Origin: Rhodopseudomonas palustris
Lineage (GTDB): Bacteria; Pseudomonadota; Alphaproteobacteria; Rhizobiales; Xanthobacteraceae
Length of the DNA stretch: 64,000 nt
Reading direction: 5' to 3'
NCBI GenBank assembly: GCA_016215605.1
Contig: JACRJB010000066.1
Location: forward strand, 59,991-123,990
Made by a program: the position numbers and the translations under genes
Shown: one piece after another, positions 20,617 through 29,389 of the stretch
Layout: the number at the start of each line of letters is the position of its first letter
Position numbering within the stretch: position 1 is the first letter of the stretch
Notes under the pieces: generated by a model
What the model was told of the DNA's origin: nothing
The model's input: the letters and a program-made list of their open reading frames with translations, nothing else
The model's database searches: none

Positions 20617-21480
20617 CTATTGCGCAGCGGCGGCGGCGCGCGTCAGCGCCCGCGTCACCATGATGCCGCCGACATGTTTTCGATATTCGACCGTGCCGCG
20701 GGCGTCCGCGGCCGGGGCCATGATCGTCACGGCGGCGGCCGCGGCCTGTTTCAGCGTGGCCGCATCAAGGCTGCTGCCGACCACCAACCGCGCAGCTTCG
20801 GTGGCGAGCAGGGGAGTCTCATGCACGTTGGTGAGGCCGATCGCGCAGCTCGCGACCCGGCCGCCGCTCATCGTCAGCACGACGGCCGCCGCGGCGGTGG
20901 CGTAGTCGCCGATCTTGCGCTTGAGCTTTTCATAGGCGTAGCCGTGCCCGGCCGCCGGCACCGGGATCGAGATCGCGGTGAGAATCTCGCCGGGTTCCAG
21001 CGCGGTGAAATAGGCGCCCTGATAGAACTCGGCGGCCGCGACCTCGCGGACGCCGCTCGGACTTTCGAGCCGGTAGCTCGCCCCCAGAGTCAGCATCAGC
21101 GCCGGCAGGTCGTTACCGGGATCGCCGTTGGCGACGTTGCCGCCGATCGTGCCCCGATAGCGCACCTGCGGGTCGGCGATCAGCCGCGCGGCCTCGTGCA
21201 GGATCGGGACCGAACCAGCGATCTCGTCGGACGCCAGCAGTTCGTGCTGCGTGGTCATTGCGCCGATCACGATCCGGTCGCCGTCGCGGTGAATGCCCTT
21301 CAATGCGGCGATGCCGTGCAGATCGACCAGATGGGCGGGGCTGGCGAGCCGCAGCTTCATCATCGGGATCAGGCTGTGGCCTCCGGCCAGCGCGCGGGCG
21401 TCCTCGCCCAGCGTCGACAGCAGCTTCACCGCATCGGCCACGCTCTCGGGCCGATGATAGCTGAACGCGCCTGGAATCAT
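20617..21480 (-). CDS. coxM: CO dehydrogenase medium (FAD) subunit
   Basis: A 287-residue FAD-binding subunit of the CO dehydrogenase family. The start [18 protein letters not shown] and the FAD loops [11 protein letters not shown] (about residues 32-42) and [17 protein letters not shown] (about 111-127) match the family, as does the C-terminal [13 protein letters not shown] region. Length equals the Oligotropha protein (288). The ATG at 21480 is preceded by GGGAGG with good spacing. It is the first structural gene, 189 bases downstream of coxC, a gap long enough for its own promoter. Confidence 0.94.
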   Translation of the reverse strand: MIPGAFSYHRPESVADAVKLLSTLGEDARALAGGHSLIPMMKLRLASPAHLVDLHGIAALKGIHRDGDRIVIGAMTTQHELLASDEIAGSVPILHEAARLIADPQVRYRGTIGGNVANGDPGNDLPALMLTLGASYRLESPSGVREVAAAEFYQGAYFTALEPGEILTAISIPVPAAGHGYAYEKLKRKIGDYATAAAAVVLTMSGGRVASCAIGLTNVHETPLLATEAARLVVGSSLDAATLKQAAAAAVTIMAPAADARGTVEYRKHVGGIMVTRALTRAAAAAQ

Positions 21481-21669
21481 CGCTGTTCCTCCCGGACATT
21501 GTTGTTGTGCGCTGCGCTGCGTTTGCGGCCGCTCGCGCTTCGGTTGCGAGGAGGCTGCGGCTGGTGCAGGTGCGCCGCAAGCCGAGGCTGCCGATGTCGG
21601 CACTAAACGCGATGAATATTCACGAGATGCGGGCTCGCGCGCACGAACTGCGTCAGCGAATGCGACCTA

Positions 21670-22887
21670 TCAGGTCGGTGAGGTCGATGCTGCGTTGCGC
21701 TTCTGCAGCCCGAGCCGGAATTTCACTTCCGCGATCTTGGCGCGGCTCACCGGCACGCGGTGCGGGGCGGGGCCGTCGAGTTCGATGATGGCGCCGTCGC
21801 CTTCCTTGCGGACGAAGGAAATATGATGGGTCGCCACGATGTGGCTGCGGTGCACCCGCAGAAACAGGCCGGGGTCGAGTTGCGCTTCGGCTTCGGAAAT
21901 CGACCACGGGCACATCCGCTCGCGTGTGCCGTCGTGCACTCTCGTATAGTGCGCGTCGGCGCGGACGCTGCGCACCTCGGCGGTGTCGATGAAGTGGACG
22001 CCGTCGGAGCCCTCGATCGGCAGACGGAGCGCCGGCCGCGGACGTGGCTGACCCAATCCACCCAGCGGCGCGGCTAAGGTCCTTTGGCCGGCGTCGGCCG
22101 GCGAGGGGGCGTGATCGAGCGCAACCGGTGGCTCGACCGGGGCGATCGCAGCGCCGTCGCGGAGCTCGCGAGCCGCCGCGCCGGCCGGCACCAGCGACAG
22201 CAGAAAGCCGGCGGCGATCACGAAGCAGAACAGCGCCACGACCAGAGCCAGCGACTGTTGCGACGCAGCGAGGCCGCCGGCGTGATGATGCGCGGACGCC
22301 GTCACGGCAACGAAGTGCATGCCGGCCATCGCGGTGTAGTGCATTCCCGACACGGCCAGCCCGAACGCGACCGCGCTGATCAGCAACGGCACGCCATCGG
22401 GCCGGGCCAGAAACACCCGCAGCCCGCCATAGGCGGCTGCGATCGCGATCAGCAGCGACAGTGCGATCAGGCCGATGTCGTGGTGGATCGCGAAGTTGCC
22501 GGCGAGCCCGTGGATGCCGACATAGTGCATGCTGGCGATGCCGGCGCCGAGCAGCACCGCGGACGACGCCACCCGAAGCAGCGAGGGTTCGCCGATGCTG
22601 ACGAAGAACAGCGACACGCCGACCACCAGCGCGCAGATCAGGAACGACACGAAGGTCGGCAGCAGCAGATAGCTGGTATCGGCCGGGATCGGCGCGGCCA
22701 GCATGCCGATGAAATGCATCGTCCAGATGCCGATCGCGAGAAACCCTGCAGCGCCCGCCAGAAGGATGCGCGGGTTCAACCCCGGCGCACGCCGGATCCG
22801 CGCGGCGAGGTCAAAGCCGGTGTAGCCTCCCAGGATCGCGATCACCACCGAGAGCGCGACCAGATAAGGATCGTGTCCAGCCAGCAT
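21670..22887 (-). CDS. coxC: MHYT-domain membrane sensor with LytTR DNA-binding domain, CoxC-like
   Basis: A 405-residue protein. The N-terminal half has about seven hydrophobic segments with repeated MHYT-type motifs (MHFIGM, MHYVGIHG, MHYTAMAGMHF), proposed to bind a metal and sense diatomic gases. The C-terminal ~100 residues form a LytTR domain (VRSVRADAHYTRVHDG..., LFLRVHRSHIV). This MHYT-LytTR architecture is that of CoxC and CoxH of Oligotropha. Its place directly upstream of coxM points to CoxC. It is likely a membrane-bound transcriptional regulator of the cox genes. The start at ATG 22887 is uncertain because the best RBS-like run (GGGAGGAGG) is about 45 bases further upstream without a start codon behind it. 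Confidence 0.85.
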   Translation of the reverse strand: MLAGHDPYLVALSVVIAILGGYTGFDLAARIRRAPGLNPRILLAGAAGFLAIGIWTMHFIGMLAAPIPADTSYLLLPTFVSFLICALVVGVSLFFVSIGEPSLLRVASSAVLLGAGIASMHYVGIHGLAGNFAIHHDIGLIALSLLIAIAAAYGGLRVFLARPDGVPLLISAVAFGLAVSGMHYTAMAGMHFVAVTASAHHHAGGLAASQQSLALVVALFCFVIAAGFLLSLVPAGAAARELRDGAAIAPVEPPVALDHAPSPADAGQRTLAAPLGGLGQPRPRPALRLPIEGSDGVHFIDTAEVRSVRADAHYTRVHDGTRERMCPWSISEAEAQLDPGLFLRVHRSHIVATHHISFVRKEGDGAIIELDGPAPHRVPVSRAKIAEVKFRLGLQKRNAASTSPT

Positions 22888-23386
22888 GAGCTTCTCGGCT
22901 GTCCGTCGCCGCGGACGTGCCTCCTCCCGTGCGGAATCTACATGGTCGGTTGAGGAGATGACAATGCGTATCCGGTCGCCGGGGGCGAGGGCGCCATGCG
23001 CGCGCGAATTTCGCTCGCATGCCGGCTGCGTCACCTGCCTTGAACTTGCTGATCAGTCTGGCCTGAAACGGTTCGGCAGCGCGCCATGTAGATGAGCCTT
23101 GGTGAGCGTGAGCTCGGCAATCTGCATCTCAAATCGGTCCGTTGGCCCGATCTGAAGCGATGGCGTCAGAGGCCGGATGTCGTGTTTGGCGGACGCCGTC
23201 CGCGGAAGCGAGCTCGCCGTCGCGAGATCTCGCAGGTGAGGACAAGGTCGATCATCCCAAGCGCGCCACGACAGGACGCGGCCAAAGCCATCTGGGAAAA
23301 CGTAAGACGGCAGCGATCATCGAGGTGCAGGGCTGCGTCGGGCCATCGAGGCTGAGGTTGTGGCCTCACTTCGAACGGCGCCAAAA
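22888..23386. other. 499-base gap upstream of coxC, no gene recognised
   Basis: Short open frames exist on both strands but none has a recognisable product, RBS and start together. The stretch must contain the promoter for coxC (leftward). Basic-residue-rich frames around 23092-23355 look like chance high-GC reading frames or a decayed fragment. Confidence 0.4.
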
Positions 23387-23461
23387 TGGCGCTCCCTAGC
23401 GGAATCGAACCGCTCTCTCCACCGTGAAAGGGTGGCGTCCTAACCGATAGACGAAGGGAGC
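23387..23461 (-). tRNA. tRNA-Glu (anticodon TTC)
   Basis: The minus strand folds as a 75-base cloverleaf. Acceptor arms are GCTCCC.. and ..GGGAGC, the anticodon stem CCACC/GGTGG holds the loop CTTTCAC with TTC (plus-strand 23426-23428), and the T arm has GGTTCGATTCC. CCA is encoded at the 3' end. Confidence 0.96.
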
Positions 23462-23742
23462 GAAGCCGCATGGCTCGCGAACCGGATTCGGGGGTCGCGG
23501 GCCGGCGGAAACGCACGGTCGTACGTCGAAACTCTCAGCCTTATCAACGCATTGCGCCGTCGGGCCGGCCGTCTGCCGAGGCGCCCAAGGGGCGCGATCG
23601 GCGGCGGCGGGCGAACGTATAGTGGCGTTTGCCGGGCCGGGCAAGTCCGTCGCACCAAGAAGCGTCGATACCCGGAAATTTCGATCAAGTTTGCAACGTT
23701 TTTTCAAGGTCGCGGGCCTAGACCAAGGCCAACGGAGCAAAC

Positions 23743-24000
23743 ATGGCCAAAGAACGCAAAAAGCGCGAGGCGCGCAAATCGGTGCGGCAGAGCGGCTGGA
23801 TCACGCTGGACGGCGGATTCGCGGCGCGGCCGTGCGAGGTGATCGACCTGTCGACCTCGGGCGCCAAGCTGACCCTCGCCGAGGCGGTGTCGCTCGGGCC
23901 GAAGCTTCGGCTGGCGTTTTCGCGCGACGCCCGGACCGGGCGGAATTGCGAAGTGGTCTGGCGCCGCGGCACCACCATTGGGGTGAAATTCGTCACCTGA
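23743..24000 (+). CDS. PilZ-domain protein
   Basis: An 85-residue single PilZ domain. The N-terminus has a basic run (MAKERKKREARKSVRQ) containing an RxxxR-like element, followed by DLSTSGAKL, which matches the (D/N)xSxxG motif; these two elements bind cyclic di-GMP in the family. A C-terminal GRNCEVVWRRGTTIGVKF completes the beta-barrel. It probably serves as a small c-di-GMP receptor, although single-domain PilZ proteins in this family sometimes do not bind the nucleotide. It is monocistronic, with a strong terminator about 45 bases downstream. Confidence 0.9.
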   Translation: MAKERKKREARKSVRQSGWITLDGGFAARPCEVIDLSTSGAKLTLAEAVSLGPKLRLAFSRDARTGRNCEVVWRRGTTIGVKFVT

Positions 24001-24045
24001 CATCGTCGCTCGACGCGCGCACCGCGCGTGGTGGCGCATACGCAA

Positions 24046-24076
24046 AAAGGCCCCGCCGACGCGGGGCCTTTGCTTT
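24046..24076 (+). terminator. rho-independent terminator after the PilZ gene
   Basis: A perfect 11-base stem (AAAGGCCCCGC with GCGGGGCCTTT, 24046-24056 and 24061-24071) with a four-base loop, followed by GCTTTT. A-rich bases precede it, so it can also end the leftward microprotein transcript. Confidence 0.85.
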
Positions 24077-24089
24077 TGATGGGTTCGGC

Positions 24090-24170
24090 TCAGCGTCCGA
24101 AGAACAGCCAGAGCAGAATGATCACCGGAATCGGCACGCCCAACAGCCAGAGAAGTAGTCCACGTCCCAT
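24090..24170 (-). CDS. 26-residue hydrophobic membrane microprotein
   Basis: ATG at 24170 with a perfect GGAGG six bases upstream on the minus strand. The 26 residues begin MGRGLLLWLLGVPIPV and finish with an aromatic FFGR end before TGA. One membrane span interrupted by a PIP turn is likely. The downstream hairpin at 24046-24076 closes the transcript. Near-identical tiny peptides are, as I recall, common but usually unannotated in Bradyrhizobium relatives. The combination of RBS, composition and terminator makes this a good coding candidate; function is unknown. Confidence 0.65.
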   Translation of the reverse strand: MGRGLLLWLLGVPIPVIILLWLFFGR

Positions 24171-24326
24171 TGTCAGCCTCCATGATTTGCACCACCAACG
24201 CCACGCAGTGACACTGGTTCCGGGAGGCCGTCGGGTTTTCGCGGGCGCTGTCGCTGGAACAAAACGCCCTGACGTGAACGCCGCCGCGTAGTTAGTTCGC
24301 TGCGTCGGCGCGGCTGCCCGGCGCGA

Positions 24327-24776
24327 TCACCAGTGGCCGGTGTTGGGCATCGACGTCCACGGCTCCTGCGGCGGCAGCGCATCGCCTTTCTGCAGCAGCT
24401 CGACCGAATGCAGATCGGGCGAGCGCACGAACGCCATCTGGCCGTCGCGCGGCGGGCGATTGATGGTGATGCCCATCTTCATCAGCCGGTCGCAGGTTGC
24501 GTAGATGTCGTCGACCTCGTAGGCGAGGTGACCGAAGTAGCGATCCTCGCCGTAGGTCTCTTCATCCCAATTGTAGGTCAGCTCGATGGTCGGGGCGGGG
24601 CGTCCCTTCGACTGCCGCACCAGCTCCTCGTCTTCCGGCGCGCACAGAAACACCAGGGTGAATTTGCCCTTGTCGTTGTCGATGCGGCGGACCTCCTTGA
24701 GGCCGAGCGCGCCGCTGAAGAATTGCAGCGCGGTGTCGAGATTGCGGACGCGCAGCATGGTGTGCAGAAAACGCAT
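24327..24776 (-). CDS. gloA: lactoylglutathione lyase (glyoxalase I)
   Basis: A 149-residue glyoxalase I. It isomerises the hemithioacetal of methylglyoxal and glutathione to S-lactoylglutathione. The metal ligands expected for the family are visible: His5 in FLHTMLRV, Glu in TIELTYNW (about residue 68), His in FGHLAYEV (about 86) and Glu in VELLQKG (about 133). The start [14 protein letters not shown] is canonical. The ATG at 24776 has CGGAGA about 11 bases upstream. The frame continues upstream to 25031, but this lacks family homology and contains terminator-like hairpins. Probably monocistronic. Confidence 0.93.
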   Translation of the reverse strand: MRFLHTMLRVRNLDTALQFFSGALGLKEVRRIDNDKGKFTLVFLCAPEDEELVRQSKGRPAPTIELTYNWDEETYGEDRYFGHLAYEVDDIYATCDRLMKMGITINRPPRDGQMAFVRSPDLHSVELLQKGDALPPQEPWTSMPNTGHW

Positions 24777-24894
24777 GATGATGGTGTCTCCGTGAGGCGG
24801 GTGGGCGATCTTGCGATGAAAGCGCGGGATTGCAAAGCGCGTCGCGCGCGGTCGGGGCGGGCTCTGTCGGCGGGCTGCTTCGGTTCTCGCCACG

Positions 24895-24933
24895 CCAAAA
24901 AACACGAACCCGGGAGCGGGGCTCCGGGGTTCG
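24895..24933 (-). terminator. leftward intrinsic terminator upstream of gloA (distal)
   Basis: On the minus strand, CGAACCC-C-GGAGC pairs with its complement across a three-base loop (12 paired bases with one internal mismatch, 24905-24933), followed by TGTTTTTTGG. It reads in the gloA direction and ends about 120 bases before the gloA start. Confidence 0.6.
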
Positions 24934-25002
24934 TCGGTTGTTGGATGATCGCATGCAGGGGAGTGCGGCGAACGAGACGCAAATTCGGAGGGCGGACCGC
25001 CG

Positions 25003-25041
25003 ACGAAAAAGAGCCCCGCCTTGGAGGACACGGGGCTCTTT
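25003..25041 (-). terminator. leftward intrinsic terminator upstream of gloA (proximal to sirtuin gene)
   Basis: A perfect 11-base stem (25008-25018 with 25031-25041, AAAGAGCCCCG type) and a 12-base loop, followed on the minus strand by a TTTTTCG tail. No annotated leftward gene lies upstream of it, so it must end a short non-coding or leader transcript. Confidence 0.65.
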
Positions 25042-25064
25042 CGGGGGAGGTCATCCGTAGAGAC
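25003..25064 (-). ncRNA. candidate short leftward RNA ended by an intrinsic terminator
   Basis: On the minus strand TTGCAA (25099-25094) and GATAGT (25076-25071) are 17 bases apart, a weak -35/-10 pair, giving a start near 25064. The RNA would end at the terminator at 25003-25041, about 60 bases. Read-through would reach the second terminator at 24895. It could be a small RNA or a gloA leader. Confidence 0.25.
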
Positions 25065-25263
25065 GCTCCGACTATCGGCGCGGTCCGGCCCGGTTGCAAT
25101 TCAAAAAAATGTGGGCTCGAATCCGGGCATCTGGAACCCGCCACCGTCGCCGGCCGGGTGCCGCGTCGCCATCGCCTCAGGGCATATCCGGCGCGCGTTG
25201 GCCGGCCTTGCGGCGCAGACGACAAATTGCGATGGATCGACGGTTATTCGGATTGTTGCAGTC

Positions 25264-26025
25264 ATGATCGCACCCGATCTTCGCAGCGGGGTGGAACAGC
25301 TCGGCGACATGATCGCCAACGCCTCGGTGATCGTGCCGTTCACCGGCGCCGGGATCTCGACCGAGTCCGGCATTCCGGACTTTCGCTCGCCCGGCGGGCT
25401 GTGGACCCGCAACCGCCCGATCCCGTTCGACGAGTTCGTCGCCCGTCAGGACGCGCGTGACGAGGCCTGGCGCCGGCGCTTTGCGATGGAGGATGCCTTC
25501 GCCTCCGCGCGCCCCGGGCGCGGCCATCGCGCGCTCGCGGCGCTGTACAAGGCCGGCAAGGTGCCGGCGGTCGTCACCCAGAACATCGACAATTTGCATC
25601 AGGCGTCCGGCATCGACATCGGCGACGTGGTCGAACTCCACGGCAACACCACCTACGCGCGCTGCATCGGCTGCGGCAAACGCCACGAGCTCGAGTGGGT
25701 GCGGCATTGGTTTCAACGCACCGGTCATGCGCCGCATTGCACGGCCTGCGACGAGCCGGTGAAGACCGCGACGATTTCGTTCGGTCAGGCGATGCCGCCT
25801 GACGAGATGCGCCGCGCCAGCGAGCTCGCGCAGAATTGCGATTTGTTTCTCGCGATCGGATCGTCGCTGGTGGTGTGGCCGGCGGCGGGTTTTCCGATGC
25901 TCGCCAAGGAGTCCGGCGCGAAGCTGGTGATCATCAACAACGAGCCGACCGATCAGGACGAGATCGCCGATCTGGTGATCCGACACGACATCGGCGAGAC
26001 GCTCGGACCGTTCGTCGGCAACTGA
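25264..26025 (+). CDS. NAD-dependent protein deacylase, sirtuin family
   Basis: A 253-residue Sir2 family protein that removes acyl groups from lysine using NAD+. The motifs are complete: GAGISTESGIPDFRSPGGLW (NAD site, about residues 28-47), TQNIDNLHQ (about 107-115), catalytic HG in VELHGN (about 126), and two zinc-binding pairs CIGC and CTAC. Class U or CobB-like features cannot be separated by eye. The start ATG 25264 follows a V-rich leader; an upstream in-frame extension to 25021 is non-homologous and holds a terminator hairpin. Confidence 0.93.
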   Translation: MIAPDLRSGVEQLGDMIANASVIVPFTGAGISTESGIPDFRSPGGLWTRNRPIPFDEFVARQDARDEAWRRRFAMEDAFASARPGRGHRALAALYKAGKVPAVVTQNIDNLHQASGIDIGDVVELHGNTTYARCIGCGKRHELEWVRHWFQRTGHAPHCTACDEPVKTATISFGQAMPPDEMRRASELAQNCDLFLAIGSSLVVWPAAGFPMLAKESGAKLVIINNEPTDQDEIADLVIRHDIGETLGPFVGN

Positions 26026-26230
26026 ATCCCCGTATGATTCGCAGGTATTCAAGCCTGTTCATAGCTGTCGCATCACGCGTTTTTTGTCTTTGCCACAGGC
26101 ATCGCGGTGTTATCTTCGAATCAACAGATTCGCGGCGGCGCAATCCTGATTAGTCATGGAACTGAGGCCCGCGGATTGCTGTCGTCGCACGAGCGGCACA
26201 GTTGTTTTCTGACGCACGGGGTCCGGGGTC

Positions 26231-26896
26231 ATGGGGTCGGACGGATTTGAGTCCAAAAAGCCAGGCGTTGTGCCGGCAGCTGGCGCTGGGCGGCCCGTGG
26301 CCGTCGAGTTCGCGCATCGCGACGATTTCGCGCATCGCGACGGCGTCAACGGCGCCTTCGCCGGCATCGGCGACTCCGCCAGCCTGGTCGAGATCAGCGG
26401 CGTCATCAAGTGGTTCGACGCGTCGAAGGGCTACGGCTTCATCGTTCCGGACAACGGCGCGGCGGACGTGCTGCTGCACGTCACCGTGCTCCGCCGCGAC
26501 GGCTATCAGACCGCCTATGAGGGCGCGCGCATCGTCGTCGAGTGCGTCCAGCGCGCCAAGGGATACCAGGCCTTCCGCGTCGTCTCGATGGACGAATCCA
26601 CCGCGATCCATCCGGCGCAGATGCTGCCGCCGCGCACCCATGTCAGCGTCACGCCGACCAGCGGGCTCGAGCGCGCCCAGGTGAAATGGTTCAACCGGCT
26701 GCGCGGCTTCGGCTTCCTGACCTGCGGCGAGGGCACGCCGGACATCTTCGTGCACATGGAGACGCTGCGCCGCTACGGCATGACCGAGCTGCGCCCCGGC
26801 CAGTACGTGCTGGTGCGGTTCGGGCCCGGCTCCAAGGGCATGATGGCCGCCGAGATCCAGCCGGAGAACGGCGCTCCCGGGCTGTCGTCGCACTGA
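26231..26896 (+). CDS. tandem cold-shock-domain protein
   Basis: A 221-residue protein with two cold-shock domains. The first, about residues 53-120, has ISGVIKWFDASKGYGFI (RNP1-like KGYGFI) and DVLLHV (RNP2-like). The second, about 148-212, has VKWFNRLRGFGFLT and DIFVHM. An unusual 45-residue Ala/Gly/Asp-rich N-terminal extension precedes the first domain. Such double-CSD proteins are typical for rhizobia and relatives; they bind single-stranded RNA or DNA. The RBS (GGGGTC) is poor. An internal ATG is absent before the first domain, so the extension is probably translated. Confidence 0.9.
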   Translation: MGSDGFESKKPGVVPAAGAGRPVAVEFAHRDDFAHRDGVNGAFAGIGDSASLVEISGVIKWFDASKGYGFIVPDNGAADVLLHVTVLRRDGYQTAYEGARIVVECVQRAKGYQAFRVVSMDESTAIHPAQMLPPRTHVSVTPTSGLERAQVKWFNRLRGFGFLTCGEGTPDIFVHMETLRRYGMTELRPGQYVLVRFGPGSKGMMAAEIQPENGAPGLSSH

Positions 26897-27097
26897 TCCT
26901 CGCGCCTCCTCACGACCCTCCCGCCACGCCTGTCGTCCGCTCAGCCCAGCCCCTGATCGCCGAGTTGTGAGCCGCTTACGATCGTGCGCGGGCGTACGGC
27001 CGATCGCGGTCTGGTGTTCGCCATGATCATCGCGCTATAGCGTTTTCGAGCGAAGTGGAGACCGGTTCGCGTAAAGAAAACGCGTCAAAATAAGAAT

Positions 27098-27144
27098 CTA
27101 GAGCTTTTCCGGTTCTGATTCTATCAGAACCGGAAAAGCTCTAG
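27098..27144. repeat. perfect 22-base inverted repeat (intergenic palindrome)
   Basis: Two 22-base arms (27098-27119 and 27123-27144) are exactly complementary around a three-base TCT loop. The arms begin CTAGAGCTTTTCCGG. The sequence just upstream (about 27035-27097) also looks like part of the same repeat unit. I recall this as a widely dispersed intergenic element in Bradyrhizobium and Rhodopseudomonas genomes. It lies 43 bases before the DUF192 gene. Confidence 0.85.
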
Positions 27145-27187
27145 GGTCGGGCCGATTTCAAACCGCACGGACGGACAGGTTGCGTCG

Positions 27188-27667
27188 ATGACAAGCTTTC
27201 AGAGGGGATATGCCGGCCGGGTGCTGATGGCCCTGGCGGCCGTGCTGCTGCTGTGGGGCCTGGCCGCGCGGGACGCGCAGGCGGCGAAGATGGAGACGCT
27301 GGAGATCGTCACCAAGAACGGCGTGCACGTCTTCAGCGTCGAGATCGCCACCACCGATCAGGAGCGCGAAACCGGCCTGATGTACCGCAAGCAGATGCCC
27401 GAAGGGCAGGGCATGCTGTTCGACTTCCGGCCGGAGCAGCCGGTGTCGATGTGGATGAAGAACACCTACATCTCGCTCGACATGATCTTCATCCGCGCCG
27501 ACGGCCGCATCCTGCGGATCGCCGAGAACACGGAACCGATGTCGACCAGGATCATCGCCTCCGGCGGGCCGGTGACCGGCGTGCTGGAGGTGATCGCCGG
27601 CACCGCCAAGAAGCTCGGCATCGCCCCCGGCGACCGGGTCGGCCATCCGCTGTTCAAGGGCCGCTGA
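27188..27667 (+). CDS. exported DUF192 family protein
   Basis: A 159-residue protein with a signal peptide (hydrophobic core VLMALAAVLLLWGLA, cleavage near AQA-A at about residue 32). The rest is a DUF192 domain: ERETGLMYRKQMPEGQGMLF, MWMKNTYISLDMIF and GGPVTGVLEV are the conserved family blocks. The molecular function of DUF192 proteins is not established. It is monocistronic and is followed 57 bases later by tRNA-Pro. Confidence 0.93.
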   Translation: MTSFQRGYAGRVLMALAAVLLLWGLAARDAQAAKMETLEIVTKNGVHVFSVEIATTDQERETGLMYRKQMPEGQGMLFDFRPEQPVSMWMKNTYISLDMIFIRADGRILRIAENTEPMSTRIIASGGPVTGVLEVIAGTAKKLGIAPGDRVGHPLFKGR

Positions 27668-27724
27668 AGCGGCGGCTTGCTGGGGTCGGCGGAAGCGTGT
27701 ATCGACGGCGAACCGACACGGCAT

Positions 27725-27801
27725 CGGGGTATAGCGCAGCCTGGTAGCGCGGCAGTTTTGGGTACTGCAGGTCGTTGGTTCGAATCCAGCTGCCCCGACC
27801 A
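27725..27801 (+). tRNA. tRNA-Pro (anticodon TGG)
   Basis: A 77-base cloverleaf: acceptor CGGGGTA/TGCCCCG, anticodon stem GCAGT/ACTGC with loop TTTGGGT giving TGG, T arm GGTTCGAATCC, discriminator A and encoded CCA. Confidence 0.97.
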
Positions 27802-27851
27802 TGTTCGCAGCGCATCGCCGGCGCCACGATCCGTCCTTCACATCTTCCGTG

Positions 27852-29129
27852 TCACGTCTGCCCCGAGCCGGCCGACGGCACCGATTGCGCCGCTGCCGGC
27901 GCAACGGAGGCCGAGGCGGTCGCGCGGGACGCGTCCGGCTCGATCGCGGACGCCGCGACCGCCGCCGGCGCCACCATGCCGGCGGGCGCGGCTTTCGCCA
28001 CGGCCGGCTTCAGCGGCTTGTCCTGCTTCTTCGACCAGGTGATGTAATAGGCCACCAGGGTCATCAGGCTGATGCCGGCGACGCTGACGATGATCTGCGC
28101 CAGCAGCGAACCCGAGCTCATCATCAGCTCGAAATGGCCGACGAAGGACAGGAACACGCCGACGCAGAACACCGCCAGCGATTGCTGGCCGCATTTGATC
28201 AGCGGGTCGAAGATCTTCCATTCCAGCCCTTCCCACTCCTTCGGCACGAACCGGATCACCAGCACCACCAGCGCTGCGAAATGCAGGAAGCGGTAGGGCG
28301 CGAGATTGGTTTTGTCGTTGGGGTTGAAGGCGTCGTACAGCCAGCTCGGAAACATCTCGCCCAGCGTCGGAAACCGGCCGGCCATCGTCATCACCAGCGC
28401 GAACACCATGTAGACGATGCAGAACCACAGCATGTAGCTGGAATTGATGATCGAGCGCGACCGCGTCGTGCCGCCCAGCGCGCACCAGGCGCCGAACACG
28501 AACAGCAGCTGCCAGCAGAACGGGTTGAAGTACCAGGTGCCGCCCGGATAGGACGGCAGATTCCAGTCGAACTGGCGCGCGGCGAAATACAGCGCGAACG
28601 ACGCGATCATCACCGCGTCGGGCCGGCGCAGCATAAGCCACAGCACCGGCGGGAACAGCCCCATCAGCACGATGTACAGCGGCAGCACGTCGAGATTGAC
28701 CGGCTTGAACTTCAAGAGCAGGCCCTGGCGCAGCGTCTCGATCGGGTTGTCGACCAGGCCGGCGACGTTGAACTCGTTGATGATGTCGGGATCGCTGAAG
28801 CGCTGCGCGACGTAGCCGATCGCCACGATGTAGATCACGAACAGCACGATGTGGGCGACGTAGAGCTGCCAGACCCGCTTGGTCAGCCGCGTGCCGCCGA
28901 CGATGAAGCCGCGCTCCAGCATCATCTTGGCGTAGACGAACGAGGCGGTGTAGCCGGAGATGAAGACGAACAGGTCGGCGGCGTCGCTGAAGCCGTAATT
29001 CCGGGTGGTGATCCAGTTCACCACGTTGTCCGGAATGTGATCCAGGTAGATCGCCCAGTTGGCCACGCCGCGGAACAGGTCCAGCCGCAGGTCGCGGCCT
29101 TTTCCGGGGAGAATTGCCTGAATTTCCAT
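27852..29129 (-). CDS. OpgC-family membrane acyltransferase-like protein
   Basis: A 425-residue polytopic membrane protein of the OpgC family (osmoregulated periplasmic glucan succinyltransferase, acyltransferase-3 superfamily). The N-terminal signature RDLRLDLFRGVANWAIYLDH and the FVFISGYTASFVYAKMM segment are diagnostic, and about ten hydrophobic helices follow. It ends with an Ala/Pro-rich cytoplasmic tail of about 60 residues, of low complexity. The true substrate in this bacterium is unknown; cyclic or linear periplasmic glucans are the family precedent. ATG 29129 starts right at the conserved region. Confidence 0.88.
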   Translation of the reverse strand: MEIQAILPGKGRDLRLDLFRGVANWAIYLDHIPDNVVNWITTRNYGFSDAADLFVFISGYTASFVYAKMMLERGFIVGGTRLTKRVWQLYVAHIVLFVIYIVAIGYVAQRFSDPDIINEFNVAGLVDNPIETLRQGLLLKFKPVNLDVLPLYIVLMGLFPPVLWLMLRRPDAVMIASFALYFAARQFDWNLPSYPGGTWYFNPFCWQLLFVFGAWCALGGTTRSRSIINSSYMLWFCIVYMVFALVMTMAGRFPTLGEMFPSWLYDAFNPNDKTNLAPYRFLHFAALVVLVIRFVPKEWEGLEWKIFDPLIKCGQQSLAVFCVGVFLSFVGHFELMMSSGSLLAQIIVSVAGISLMTLVAYYITWSKKQDKPLKPAVAKAAPAGMVAPAAVAASAIEPDASRATASASVAPAAAQSVPSAGSGQT

Positions 29130-29389
29130 GAAGCCGTTCCGTCCCGTATCGTTTCTTGCGACCGCTGCCGTCCGGCTCTGCTCGATTGTCACGACGCCGG
29201 GGACGGAATATACCCAATCAGGAAACCAACCCGCCAAGCGACGGAATCACACGTGGCCGGCCCGTTCCAGACTTACGTTGCGCGAGCCGAAATGTTACGC
29301 GTCCGGACGTTCGGCTGCCAAACGTTACACTATGAGCGCCGCTTTCACCAAACCGCCGCAATGCCGCACCTGACAGGCCCGAACCTTCG

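Noticed and set aside
23092..23355. An 87-codon frame upstream of tRNA-Glu
   Set aside because: Basic, low-complexity translation, no RBS, no recognised family; kept only as an unassigned gap.
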